Part shown: piece by piece, positions 1 to 8,932 of the stretch
Position numbering within the stretch: the first letter of the stretch is position 1
Layout of the letters: every line of letters begins with the position of its first letter
NCBI RefSeq assembly: GCF_014854695.1
Contig: NZ_CP027558.1
Span: 62,001-126,000, forward strand
DNA from: Rhodococcus rhodochrous
GTDB lineage: Bacteria > Actinomycetota > Actinomycetes > Mycobacteriales > Mycobacteriaceae
Direction of reading: 5' to 3'
DNA length: 64,000 bases
Program-made: the position numbers and the translations under genes
Notes under the pieces: model-generated
Told to the model about the DNA's origin: nothing
Databases searched by the model: none
What the model saw: only the letters and a program-made list of their open reading frames with translations

Positions 1-811
1 GGCCGTAGGTCAGCACAACGCGTAGCGACCGGGCCAGGCTTTCCCAGTGGTCGTAGTTCTTTGGGCGCTTTTCGAGAATCAGGACCGGTTTCACCTTGGC
101 TGTGCTGGCCAGTCGATGGGTATAGTCCAGGACTTGCCCCAACCCGAGACGAATCTGCTGGTCCTGCTTGACGCCGCCCAGGCTCTTGACTTCTCCCACG
201 TAGAGCGTCTTTTCCTTGGTCCAGCCGATGTCGAAGGCCGGTGCGCCTGGAGCCGGACGCAGGGCGAGAATGCCGTGGCTCGTCAGATGCTCTTGGAGCT
301 TTTTCACCGTGTCTTGGTGGGCGACGGTACCGGCGTCGAGTTTGTCGAGGTCCTCCTTCAAGATCGTCGCAGGGTGGGTGGACCCGCGATGAACCACCAG
401 CGGACCACCGAACACGCCGTTACCGGGTGCAGGCAGGACGACAGTGGTCCCCTTCGATGAGCCGAGACGTCGGCAGGGTGCCGGCTTCCTCTTGAGCAGG
501 TTGGCGAATCCGGCGGAGTCGACCACATGCACGTGCGGGTGACGCAGAGCCCGGGCTTCTTGGACTGCGAGCAGCTTTCGGCTGTAGACCTGATCTGGGT
601 CGGCCACGACATTCGCGTTCAGCTCGCCGTATACGAGCAGAGTCAGCGAGTGGGAGAAGTCCTGCACGACGGCGTCCGCACCGCGGCCGAGTGCCAAAGT
701 TCTGCACTCTTTTTTGGTGTGGTGGATCCCGTTGATCCTCACCCTTCCGGTGAAGGTCACATGGTGCCCCCGCAGGGATCTGACCCAGCCGTCACAGTCA
801 TGTATCGACAT
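1..811 (-). CDS. BRCT-domain protein with PD-(D/E)XK-like C-terminal module (C-terminus cut by window edge)
   Basis: Read from an ATG at 811 with a GAGGAG ribosome site at 816-821. 270 codons stay open and run off the left edge, so the end is missing. Residues about 8-60 look like a BRCT fold (GWVRSLRGHHVTFTG, then a Lys-rich helix and LTLLVYGE). After a linker of roughly 130 residues, AFDIGW (Asp near 195), GEVKSLGG (Glu-x-Lys) and QIRLGLGQVLDY follow in the order Asp, Glu-x-Lys, Gln of a PD-(D/E)XK nuclease. BRCT modules normally bind phosphopeptides or DNA ends, so a DNA-damage or defence role is possible, but the function is inference. The domain calls are by eye from motif order. The gene stands alone, divergent from nothing obvious to its right. 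Confidence 0.6.
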   Translation of the reverse strand, partial: MSIHDCDGWVRSLRGHHVTFTGRVRINGIHHTKKECRTLALGRGADAVVQDFSHSLTLLVYGELNANVVADPDQVYSRKLLAVQEARALRHPHVHVVDSAGFANLLKRKPAPCRRLGSSKGTTVVLPAPGNGVFGGPLVVHRGSTHPATILKEDLDKLDAGTVAHQDTVKKLQEHLTSHGILALRPAPGAPAFDIGWTKEKTLYVGEVKSLGGVKQDQQIRLGLGQVLDYTHRLASTAKVKPVLILEKRPKNYDHWESLARSLRVVLTYG

Positions 812-1230
812 CGTTCTCCTCATGGTCACATGTCCACTCCACGATGCACGATACGGCCGTTCCAGACCGACACAGAAGCGAATCAGGCTGCAGAACAGCG
901 TGTTTCAGCGACTTGTGGTGGTCTTCCATCTCGATCTGATGCCGGTGTCGTCGACCGATCCGTTGACCACCGCAGGGATGTGCTTCCAACGCCGCCGACC
1001 ATGCGCCCTCTACTTCGGACCCGACCGATGCCAGCGACTACGCGGAGTCCCTTCCCGACAGAACCACACCGGCGCATTCGACACCACCATCAACGGCCAT
1101 GGGGCCCGATGGCTCCATCTGCCAGGGGCCAGCCGGATGGGACCCGGCGACTGCCTTACGGGAACGGTTGATTGCTCTCGCCCAGGACTCACCCAACCAA
1201 TTCCGCGAAGGCGCACCAATCCCTAGGGGT
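812..1230. other. Intergenic stretch, no supported gene
   Basis: It lies between the start of the BRCT gene and the stop of the lipoprotein gene, both on the minus strand. Open frames here are arginine- and proline-rich in every frame, lack ribosome sites and resemble no family I know. The part next to 811 must contain the promoter of the BRCT gene; I see no clear -10/-35 pair. Confidence 0.5.
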
Positions 1231-2310
1231 TCAACACACCGGATCATCGGTGTCGTTGCTGCGGGTAGCGTTCAGCGACGCGAGTTGCACGGTGCCGGTA
1301 TACGGTGCCGACGATCCCAGATCCGATTCACCCTCGGAATACAGGTGAACGTTGATGTAGCCGGGATCGTTCGTCCGTCGTGATACCGCATCCCGGGCAT
1401 GGTCTGCGAGACGTTCCGAGTGGTAGTCGATGCTCAGGCAACTGTGGGGTCCGGTCGCGTTCGTGCCCACCACTCGGCTGTCCTCGACCGCATCCTCGGG
1501 CAGCAGTTGCCGGGCGGCATCCAGGGCCACATCCTCAGTCACCGCTGTAGCGAACACCAGATCAGCGCTCCACAACTCGTGCCCGGCCCGGCCACCCCCA
1601 TCGGAATAGTCCTCGAGGCACAGCACGGTATCGGCGTCAAACTGGAAGGCGTATCCCTGACCGAAGGTGAACTCCCCCAGCCGAGAGGTGCATTTGGACA
1701 GCGGCACCGGTTCGAAGCGTCCCTGGTACCAAGACAGGGTCGAGGCGATACCGCGCATCCCGTTCTCGTCGACCGGCCCTGAGGACAGGGCTCGTTCGAC
1801 AGGTGCGGGCTCTGCGGAGGCGCTCACCTGGGGGCAGAAGGCGGTGCGCAGATAGCTATACAGTCTCGACGCCGACGTTGGCGGCGCTCCCTGGTCGACG
1901 TCGTCGTCGATCACCTGTTCCCAGCTGCGGTATCCGCTGGCCACCTCCGCGCAGGTCTGTGCCATTACCACCGCGAAATCCTGCCGCTGGGCGAATGTGG
2001 TGGCTCGGCCGTCGAGTCCGTAGCCGGCGCCGTCGGCGCGGGCACCGAGTTCACACACCAGCGCATCGCTCACCCCCGCTGCCGCCAGTCGGGTCTCGAC
2101 ACTGCCGTCCGACGCCTCGACGGGCAGCCCCTCGTCATCGCCACACGGCTGTTTCTTCTGCGGCGTGGTTTCCGAGGTCATCGTCGCGCCGGCCGAGGCG
2201 GAGGTCTCAGGCAGCGACTGGGAACCGGTCTCGTCACTCGGGCCACAGGCCACGAGCACCGTCGTCAGTACGCCGCACGCGGCCAGTGAAGCCGAATTCT
2301 TCGTAATCAC
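1231..2310 (-). CDS. Putative secreted lipoprotein, function unknown
   Basis: I chose the GTG at 2310 because GGAGG lies 6 nt upstream and because it places a standard lipoprotein signal at the N-terminus: a short Lys-containing start, a hydrophobic stretch (SLAACGVLTTVLVAC) and a lipobox ending in Cys at about residue 22. A longer frame extends to 2403 without a ribosome site. The mature part of about 335 residues begins with a Ser/Thr-rich linker and contains at least six further cysteines (for example CELGAR, AQTCAEV, CTSRLG, CLEDYS, HSCLSI), which suggests an exported disulfide-bonded protein. No catalytic motif is visible and I do not recognise the family. Likely anchored on the outer face of the cytoplasmic membrane. 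Confidence 0.65.
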   Translation of the reverse strand: MITKNSASLAACGVLTTVLVACGPSDETGSQSLPETSASAGATMTSETTPQKKQPCGDDEGLPVEASDGSVETRLAAAGVSDALVCELGARADGAGYGLDGRATTFAQRQDFAVVMAQTCAEVASGYRSWEQVIDDDVDQGAPPTSASRLYSYLRTAFCPQVSASAEPAPVERALSSGPVDENGMRGIASTLSWYQGRFEPVPLSKCTSRLGEFTFGQGYAFQFDADTVLCLEDYSDGGGRAGHELWSADLVFATAVTEDVALDAARQLLPEDAVEDSRVVGTNATGPHSCLSIDYHSERLADHARDAVSRRTNDPGYINVHLYSEGESDLGSSAPYTGTVQLASLNATRSNDTDDPVC

Positions 2311-2529
2311 GGGTGTCCTCCGAGTTGTTGCGCTATCGAAAATTTCACCGGGTGAATCCTCCGGAAGACGTGACAATGACGTGTCCGGTCGCGTAGACAA
2401 CACACGACGCCTTTGTGCATACGTATTTACACGTATTCATCGTGGTCTTGGGCGGACGAAAGCCGATATTTTACGAGGTGGTCACCGTTTTCCTGATGGC
2501 CGGGCGGTGACGACGGGCGGCCACTGATG

Positions 2530-2578
2530 TAAGAAGATCTGCCACGGGGTCGGTTGTGTCACCGTGGCAGATCTTCTC
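2530..2578 (-). terminator. Perfect 16-bp hairpin downstream of the 31-residue peptide gene
   Basis: Arms at 2532-2547 and 2562-2577 (AGAAGATCTGCCACGG and its exact complement) are separated by 14 nt. It lies 54 nt after the stop codon of the small minus-strand gene at 2632. There is no obvious T-run, as is common in actinobacterial terminators. It could also act on transcripts entering from the plus strand. Confidence 0.6.
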
Positions 2579-2631
2579 AGGGGCAGTGGAGTTTTCGGGA
2601 AGAACCCTCCGATCTTCCCGGTGGACTCCGG

Positions 2632-2727
2632 TCAGACCACGGTGTCGATCAGGTCTGCGCTGCCGGTCGACAGGGTCTGCAGGACGACGTTGAAGTTCTC
2701 GATGAAAGCACTCAGGATCTCGGTCAT
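2632..2727 (-). CDS. 31-residue amphipathic peptide
   Basis: The ATG at 2727 is preceded by GAGGAG 6 nt upstream, and the reading frame MTEILSAFIENFNVV... ends in TGA at 2634-2632. A perfect hairpin follows. The peptide is acidic (Glu3, Glu9, Asp24 and Asp28 by count from the start) with hydrophobic residues every three to four positions, so it can form an amphipathic helix. It has no signal peptide. The size and character recall the short PorA/PorH channel-forming peptides of corynebacterial outer membranes, but I cannot show homology and a small regulatory or leader peptide is possible. A longer in-frame version starting at 2826 lacks a ribosome site. The complete unit of operator, ribosome site, frame and terminator argues that the gene is real. 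Confidence 0.5.
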   Translation of the reverse strand: MTEILSAFIENFNVVLQTLSTGSADLIDTVV

Positions 2728-2848
2728 CGTTTTCTCCTCGTGTCGATTCGGACCCGGCCCGATCCGGTCCGGGTCGCCCTGGCGTTTCCTGGGCTGTTTA
2801 TCTATTACCCGCCGCAACAGATGCATAACCTTCCCCCCATAGAAAATG

Positions 2849-2864
2849 GGTGATCTGTTTCACA
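2849..2864. promoter_or_regulatory. CRP/GlxR-like operator
   Basis: On the minus strand the site reads TGTGA, six bases, TCAC(C), one base short of the full CRP-family palindrome TGTGA-N6-TCACA. It lies about 120 bp upstream of the small peptide start. GlxR is the CRP-type global regulator of carbon metabolism in this group of bacteria. The match alone does not prove binding. Confidence 0.35.
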
Positions 2865-3109
2865 TCAGTTTCGTAGAGAGCCAGAATTGACCGAGTCAGC
2901 ATGCCTTTCTTTCTCAACCGGCGACGAAGAGCAGGACGCAACCTTCTGCATCTCCAAGGACGCCTACTCCTGCCAGGATCGCTGCGGTTGTCCGAAGCTT
3001 TCGACAGCACGACCCCGGGTAGGGACTGCTCATGGCTTCGGCAGGTGTGTTGGAGTCTGAGCCGAGGACGGTACCGGCCTAGGTTCGGATCATGCGGAGA
3101 GGACACCGA

Positions 3110-4510
3110 GTGCAGCATCGACAATACGGGCACGGACCGGCAGGAGATGAACACCTGCCTCGCTGGTGGCCGGCCGGGGCGATGGTCGTTGCCGCGCTGG
3201 CCTTTCTCGCCCACGATCGGTTGCTCGGCTGGCACGATCACTACGGGTTGTTCGGCAATGCTGTCGATGCGGTGGTTTATCGCCATGGCGGGATGACGGT
3301 GCGGACCTCCGAGCCGCTGTACAACTTCGTGTTGTTCGATCTGCTGCCCTTCACCTACCCACCCTTCGCGGCACTGGTGTTCGTGCCGCTGTCGATGCTT
3401 ACGGTTGCGGGCACGATGATCGCGGTGCACCTGACGAATTTCGTGCTGCTGTATCTGACGGTGTGGTTGAGCTGGCGTGCTCTCGGCTATCAGGACACCA
3501 CGCGTCTGCGCATCGTCAGCGGCGCGCTGGCGGTGGCGTGTACCTGGCTCGAACCGGTCCGGATGAGCATCTGGCTCGGGCAGATCAACCTGCTGCTACT
3601 GGTACTGGTGCTGTGGGATCTGTCCCGGCCCGAGGCCAGCCGGTTGCGGGGCATCGGGGTGGGTGTCGCCGCCGGACTGAAACTGACCCCGGCCTTGTTC
3701 ATCGTCTACCTGGCGGTGGTGCGGCAGTGGCGCGCTGCGGTCGTCGCGGCCGGTACCTTCGCCGCCACCATCGTGGTCGGCTTCGTGGTGATCTTCACCG
3801 ATGCCTGGACCTACTTCACCGACGCGATCATCCGGTCGGACCGGATCGGGTTGATCTCGTCCCCGGCGAATCAGTCGATCCGCGGGATCCTCGCGCGCAC
3901 CCTGCACACCGACGAGCCGTCGATGTGGCTGTGGCTGATATGCGCTGCGGTGGTTGCGGCCGCCGGACTGAGTGCAGCGGCCCTGGCGCAGCGCCACGGT
4001 GAACAGTTGCTGGCGCTGACCCTGTGTGGTCTGACCGCGCCGATGGTCTCCCCGTTCTCGTGGGGACATCATTGGGTGTGGACGGTGCCGCTGCTGGTGC
4101 TGTGCCTGGACCGAGCGCGGCGCCGACGCCGCTGGTGGGGTTATCTTCTCCCCATAGCTGCGGCGTTGCCGCTGGTGGCGTGGTACCGCTCCTATCCGGA
4201 CGGAGTGGTGGCCATCGGCATCTTCATGACCCCCGCCGAACCGGTGCTGCGCACCGTCGCGCAGTGCGCCTATCCCCTCATCTTCGCTGTCGCGGTGACA
4301 GCCGTGCTTCTCGCCTACGGTCGGCGCACCCCACCGGCCGGCGCGGCGGTCTGCGACGCCGGCAGTACCGACAGGCCCGCCGCGCCGCGCAGCACACCCC
4401 CGATCCTCCCGTCATCCCCCGCACGCAGCAGTGGGCACCAGGACACCGACACCACCACGTCAGAAACCCGCCGCGACCGCGGGCACGACCCCGCCCCGCC
4501 CGTATCGTGA
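3110..4510 (+). CDS. GT87/DUF2029-type membrane mannosyltransferase
   Basis: A polyprenyl-phosphate-sugar-dependent GT-C glycosyltransferase of the DUF2029 family (the PimE/Rv2181 type). About ten hydrophobic segments span residues 25-420. The N-terminal loop after the first helix carries the acidic signature (NAVDAVVYRHGG) followed by LYNF and PFTYPPFAAL, and GQINLLLL lies in the fourth or fifth segment; both are typical of the family. The C-terminal 60 residues are a Pro/Arg/Thr-rich tail with no structure I can name. I chose the GTG at 3110 because GAGAGG stands about 7 nt upstream; an ATG at 3092 in the same frame has a poorer site. The next gene overlaps or abuts the stop, so the two are cotranscribed. 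The likely role is adding mannose or arabinose to an envelope glycolipid or lipoglycan. Confidence 0.75.
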   Translation: MQHRQYGHGPAGDEHLPRWWPAGAMVVAALAFLAHDRLLGWHDHYGLFGNAVDAVVYRHGGMTVRTSEPLYNFVLFDLLPFTYPPFAALVFVPLSMLTVAGTMIAVHLTNFVLLYLTVWLSWRALGYQDTTRLRIVSGALAVACTWLEPVRMSIWLGQINLLLLVLVLWDLSRPEASRLRGIGVGVAAGLKLTPALFIVYLAVVRQWRAAVVAAGTFAATIVVGFVVIFTDAWTYFTDAIIRSDRIGLISSPANQSIRGILARTLHTDEPSMWLWLICAAVVAAAGLSAAALAQRHGEQLLALTLCGLTAPMVSPFSWGHHWVWTVPLLVLCLDRARRRRRWWGYLLPIAAALPLVAWYRSYPDGVVAIGIFMTPAEPVLRTVAQCAYPLIFAVAVTAVLLAYGRRTPPAGAAVCDAGSTDRPAAPRSTPPILPSSPARSSGHQDTDTTTSETRRDRGHDPAPPVS

Positions 4511-4515
4511 CCGGC

Positions 4516-5769
4516 ATGTCCGTCCTGCCTCGTCTGCTCGGCGCGATCGAACCTCGCACCGCCCGCTCGCTGCCTCAGGCGGCCACCTACGCGCTGTGGC
4601 CGCTGGCGGTGCTGATCGTGCTGCAACGACTCTGGTGGGCGCTGTCGGAGCCGTTCCCCTCCGGCCGGTTCCTGACCGTGTACGACGCCTCGTTCGCCTT
4701 TATCAACCCTCACCTCGCCGAGCACAGCGATCCGGCCGCACTCAGTCCCGGTGCCGCAATGCTCACCGCGCCCCTGGCGGTGATGACACCCGAGACGGCC
4801 TGGTGGTGGTGGCAGGGCTGTTCCGTCGCAGCACTGCTCACAGCCTGGTGCCTGGTGCTGCGGGTGCTGCACCTTCCGATGCGCTCGCCGGCGACGCCGG
4901 TGCTGCTGGGTGGAATGTTCCTGTGCGGTCCGGTGACTTCCACCCTGCTCACCGCCGATCTCGGCGCGTTCGTCCTGCTCGCCCTCACCCTCTGGCTGCT
5001 TCTGGCGGTGCGCCACCGCGAGGTGGTCGCGGCGATCACGCTCGGGGCTGTCGTGGCGTTGATGCCGGTCTTCGCGGCGTTGCTGATCGTGCCGCTGCTG
5101 CGGCGCCGCTGGGTCCAACCCCTCCTCGCCGCCGCGGTCGCCACCGCGATCGCCGTGCCGGTGTGGATTCGTACCGGCGAGTTCGGGTTCTCCGCCCTCG
5201 ATTCCACCCCCGGCTCATCCCGGTCGGTGTTCGCCGTGGCCGACTATCTGCATCTGCCCACCGTGGTGGCGATCCTGCTCGCCGCGACGATCGTCGCCGG
5301 CGCGGTCGCGGCCCTGGTGCTGCTGTATCTGCGGCGCGAGGAGCAACCGTTGACGGTGTTGACGGCAAGTGGGATCGTCTTGCTCGCCAGTTGCCTGCTC
5401 ACGCCGATCGCCACCGCGGCTTATTCCCTTACGTTGGTGCCGCTGGTCGCCAGCGTGGTACTGGCCGGTTCGGTGCTGCGTAGTTGGCCGGCTTGGCTGG
5501 CCGTCTATGCCTTCGGCACCGACGAGAACTGGTCCTCGGCCCACTTCTTCGCATTCGGCACCCACCTCGAGATGCTGCGCCCCACCCTCGGCTGGATGCT
5601 GCTGCTGGCCACCAGTCTCACCATGCTGGCCACCGGGCATCGCACTCCTGTCGGCCCGATCCCTGACCGGACGATGAAGACTTCCCCACTCGAGTGGGAC
5701 TCCTCGGGAGGCGAACACGACTCCCCGACGACCGGATCCTCGTCGGCTCCGGAACCCGGCGCATATTGA
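4516..5769 (+). CDS. Second GT-C-type polytopic membrane protein, probable glycosyltransferase
   Basis: It starts 5 nt after the previous stop; a GTG at 4507 in the same frame overlaps that TGA as GTGA, so translational coupling is likely whichever start is used. About 417 residues with eight to ten hydrophobic helices. A conserved-looking loop after helix 1 (VYDASFAFINPHLAEHS) replaces the Asp-containing loop of the GT87 neighbour, and TADLGAFVLLALTLW parallels its GQIN segment. I read it as a shortened, diverged GT87-like paralogue working with its neighbour on the same product. The last 60 residues are hydrophilic and rich in Ser and Gly. No characterised member is recognised. Confidence 0.55.
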   Translation: MSVLPRLLGAIEPRTARSLPQAATYALWPLAVLIVLQRLWWALSEPFPSGRFLTVYDASFAFINPHLAEHSDPAALSPGAAMLTAPLAVMTPETAWWWWQGCSVAALLTAWCLVLRVLHLPMRSPATPVLLGGMFLCGPVTSTLLTADLGAFVLLALTLWLLLAVRHREVVAAITLGAVVALMPVFAALLIVPLLRRRWVQPLLAAAVATAIAVPVWIRTGEFGFSALDSTPGSSRSVFAVADYLHLPTVVAILLAATIVAGAVAALVLLYLRREEQPLTVLTASGIVLLASCLLTPIATAAYSLTLVPLVASVVLAGSVLRSWPAWLAVYAFGTDENWSSAHFFAFGTHLEMLRPTLGWMLLLATSLTMLATGHRTPVGPIPDRTMKTSPLEWDSSGGEHDSPTTGSSSAPEPGAY

Positions 5770-5935
5770 TCACCGTCGCAGCACCCGAGCCGAGATCGTT
5801 CAGCGCCCAACGATCCCCGCACGGGACTACGCTCCCTGGCCGTCATGGGCTACGTACAAGATCGTCTCGTTTGCGGAGCAGAGGGTGATCTGTCTACGTT
5901 CGGGGGCACTGCCGAGCAACGATCTTGGAGGCATG

Positions 5936-6790
5936 ATGCGCAGACGGTGGCGAACGATGGCACGCGGCAAGCTGCAGCGAGCGCTGGCCGAAGTCGTCGA
6001 TGCCTCTGCCCAACGCTCCTGTGAACTCCAGGACAGACACCACGACCGGGTGCTCGCCGAATTGACCACCACGACCGCCCAACTCGCGGCAGTCCTCGAG
6101 GAGCTCAAACACACACGATCCGAGGTGAGCGATCTCAAGGACCGTCTCGCCGACTTCGAACAACGCCAACGCCGCGATCTGACCTACGCCATGGACCGCA
6201 CCGCCACCGACACCGCCGCCGCGTTCGCCGTCGCGAACATGCCGACCGCCACCATCTGCGATCACCCCCATCAGACGCTGCGTTTCGCTCTCGAACAGGT
6301 GCGTATACCCGGCCTGGCCCTTGAGTTCGGAGTCGCGTCGGGCACCACCTTGTCAATCATCGCCGAGGCGCTGGGAGACGACCATCCGATCTTCGGATTC
6401 GACGTGTTCACCGGACTTCCGGAGACCTGGCGCAGCGGCTTTCCCGCCGGCGAGTTCGCCCAACAGCACCTACCCGAGGTGCCCGGCACCGAACTGGTAT
6501 CCGGACTGTTCGGCGACACCCTGCCCGAATTCCTCGAGACGCATCCCGGCGACGTCGCCTTCGCGCACCTCGATGCCGACCTGTACTCGTCGACGACGAC
6601 GGTATTCGATCTGCTCGGCGCTCGACTCGTGCCGGGCACCGTGCTTGTGTTCGACGAGTTCTTCAACTACCCGGGATGGCCCGAACACGAATTCCGGGCG
6701 TGGACGGAATATGTCGAACGCACCGGCATCAACTTCGAGTACCTGGCCTACACGCGCAACAACGAGCAGGTCGTGGTGCGGCTGCGATAG
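5936..6790 (+). CDS. Class I SAM-dependent methyltransferase with coiled-coil N-terminus
   Basis: TTGGAGG at 5925-5931 supports the ATG at 5936 (an adjacent ATG at 5933 is too close). Residues 15-95 are a charged heptad-rich coiled coil (QLAAVLEELKHTRSEVSDLK). The catalytic part follows: LALEFGVASGTTLSII is the SAM-binding glycine loop, FGFDVFTGLPETW the second acidic strand, and VAFAHLDADLYSSTT with FDEFFNYPGW give the metal-binding Asp and product-site residues seen in TylF/MycF-type sugar O-methyltransferases. Gene order after two GT-C enzymes and convergent to GlfT2 suggests it methylates a sugar of an envelope glycan. The substrate is unknown. Confidence 0.75.
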   Translation: MRRRWRTMARGKLQRALAEVVDASAQRSCELQDRHHDRVLAELTTTTAQLAAVLEELKHTRSEVSDLKDRLADFEQRQRRDLTYAMDRTATDTAAAFAVANMPTATICDHPHQTLRFALEQVRIPGLALEFGVASGTTLSIIAEALGDDHPIFGFDVFTGLPETWRSGFPAGEFAQQHLPEVPGTELVSGLFGDTLPEFLETHPGDVAFAHLDADLYSSTTTVFDLLGARLVPGTVLVFDEFFNYPGWPEHEFRAWTEYVERTGINFEYLAYTRNNEQVVVRLR

Positions 6791-6809
6791 AGCGCCCCCG
6801 CTCGTGGCG

Positions 6810-8699
6810 CTACTGCTCGTACAGGCGTGCCCAGTTCTGCCGGTCGGACAGCTGCGGCAAGGCGTCGCGGTATCTGCTCTGTACTTGAGCACCTTCTGCG
6901 CGCAGACGCCGCAGCACCGAGGTCATGCGCCGGGTCAGCTGCCGCGCGGCGTACATATCGCGCGTACGCACTCGCACCCCCGACTGGGAGGCATCGGTGA
7001 CCACGGCATGGTCGAACAACGACACATGCCACCAATGCGCCTCACCCGCAGGGATGCTCACCACGCCGTGCTGAGTGCGGCCTAGCCACTGGTAGGCAGC
7101 CCGCTTGGCCCGCACCAGATCCAGGCGCTTCTTGTCGGGCCGAGGCCCCGCCTTGCGCACGACCACATCTGCCCGGCGAACCCCCGGAACAGCATGCGCC
7201 GGATGCTTGATCGTCTCGGGAAACCGCATCCGCTCCTCGCGGATCGACTTCAACGCCATTTGACCACCATCGGCAAGCACATCGGGTCCGGCCAAGAAGT
7301 CCTCGATACCCCGCAAGGTGGTGTGCGCCAAACCGTACTGCATGGACACGATGTACTCGGTGATCTCCCGGGTGAGCACCTTGCCCAACTCCGCAGTGTC
7401 GAAGTCGCTGTGCAGCGCCGCGACGATCAGCGAGTTACGGACGCTGAAATACTTCGCCCAGTCGTCGCGGTCCTTCCAATGAAAATCGGCATGCCATACC
7501 CCGGCATTGGGCAAGGTCACCGTGACGAACCCGGCAGCGCGCGCCCGGATCCCGTATTCGATGTCGTCCCACTGGAAGAACATCGGCAGCGGCAGTCCGA
7601 TCCGGGTGATCACCTCGGCCGGAATCAGGCACGACCACCACGCGTTGTAGCCGGCGTCAACCCTTCTGTCCTGCTGCTTTTTGACCATGTCGGCGTCGTG
7701 CAGCGAATTCTGCGCCCACCGCCCGGCCTTGAGTTTGGTCAGATCCGCTTCCTCCGCACTGACATGCAGATTCCGCGGATTCATCAGATACAACATCTGA
7801 GCGCCCACGAGTGTCGGTTCCGAGGTGACATTGGCGAACGCGTTCATGCGCAGCACCGACTCGGGTTCGCAGAGGATATCGTCGTCCATCAAGATCACGT
7901 TTGCGTGTTCATTGATCGCCGACGCCTCGTACATACCCCGGGTGAAACCGCCGGCACCACCCAGATTCGGTTGCCGGATGTAGATCAGCTTTTCACCGAG
8001 CCGCTCGGCGACCTCGACGAACAATCTCTGCTCGGACACATGGTCGGTGCCTTGATCGACGACATAGACCGCATCGATACCAGCGACCATCACCGGGTCG
8101 GCTGCAATGGCGGCGAGGGTCTGCGCGCAGTCCGCAGCCCGATTGAACGTGCAGATCGTGATGGCCGCGGGCCGGATCGTCGACGGCGAATCGACCGTCC
8201 ATTCAAGGTCTCGGATCGTCAGCGGACCGTCGACAGCAACGAACTCCACCCACAACGCCCCGCCGTCGAGGAAGCAGTCCAATGCCGCTGACAGCGACGT
8301 CACCGACGAACCTTCGATCTGCACACTGCTCACCGTGCGGGCATGACCCTCGGCATCGGAGGCTCGCAGCAGGACCGTTGCCTGCCCCACAGCCTCGAAA
8401 CAGAAGCCGACGCGAACCTCCCGTACGGTGGTCCACTTCTGGTAATAGCTGGCAGCGAACCGACCGAAGTAGGTGTTGGTGTCGACCCGCGCACCCTTCT
8501 CCAGGTTCAACACGAACCGCTCACGGTGTGCCTTGCCACCGCGAATGCGGGCATACAGGTCGTCGTCGACCCGAGGAGTCGGCGCGGCGAATACTCCGCG
8601 TGCCACCACCAGGCGTGCCGACGCCTCGTGTTCTACGAGCACGGCCCGTTCCGGCTCCGCATTCCCGATCGGCGGTTTCCCCGCTGCGGACATGGTCAT
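6810..8699 (-). CDS. glfT2: Galactofuranosyltransferase GlfT2
   Basis: A polymerising UDP-galactofuranose transferase that builds the galactan of arabinogalactan at the cytoplasmic membrane. The 629 residues match the usual length of about 637. Visible signatures: an N-terminal beta-sandwich region (YFGRFAASYYQKW), a GT-A core beginning CTFNRAADC, the metal-binding triad LMDDDILCEP, and the acceptor/catalytic segment FFQWDDIEYGIRARAAGF with WHADFHWKDRDDW. The C-terminal third is helical and basic. Start: the ATG at 8699 has TAGGAG 4-5 nt upstream. The gene converges on the methyltransferase and is not beside glf or ubiA as in chromosomes, so it is probably an accessory copy carried with the other envelope genes. 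Confidence 0.9.
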   Translation of the reverse strand: MTMSAAGKPPIGNAEPERAVLVEHEASARLVVARGVFAAPTPRVDDDLYARIRGGKAHRERFVLNLEKGARVDTNTYFGRFAASYYQKWTTVREVRVGFCFEAVGQATVLLRASDAEGHARTVSSVQIEGSSVTSLSAALDCFLDGGALWVEFVAVDGPLTIRDLEWTVDSPSTIRPAAITICTFNRAADCAQTLAAIAADPVMVAGIDAVYVVDQGTDHVSEQRLFVEVAERLGEKLIYIRQPNLGGAGGFTRGMYEASAINEHANVILMDDDILCEPESVLRMNAFANVTSEPTLVGAQMLYLMNPRNLHVSAEEADLTKLKAGRWAQNSLHDADMVKKQQDRRVDAGYNAWWSCLIPAEVITRIGLPLPMFFQWDDIEYGIRARAAGFVTVTLPNAGVWHADFHWKDRDDWAKYFSVRNSLIVAALHSDFDTAELGKVLTREITEYIVSMQYGLAHTTLRGIEDFLAGPDVLADGGQMALKSIREERMRFPETIKHPAHAVPGVRRADVVVRKAGPRPDKKRLDLVRAKRAAYQWLGRTQHGVVSIPAGEAHWWHVSLFDHAVVTDASQSGVRVRTRDMYAARQLTRRMTSVLRRLRAEGAQVQSRYRDALPQLSDRQNWARLYEQ

Positions 8700-8932
8700 G
8701 ACGCTCCTAGCCGTTCGACGATCACCCGCAAGCCCCTCCATGGGTGCGTGTCGTCAGGGAGAGTATCAACTGTGGACTCCGCGACGCCCGGTACAGCAAG
8801 TCCGCTCTACGCAGAATCTCCGGAAGCCGCAGTTCACACAGGGCTGATATACATCGGCACCAACACAGATCCAGTGCGCACTGCGCACGACGAAGGCATC
8901 CCTATAGCGCGGTGTCAGAAAGCCTACTTCCG

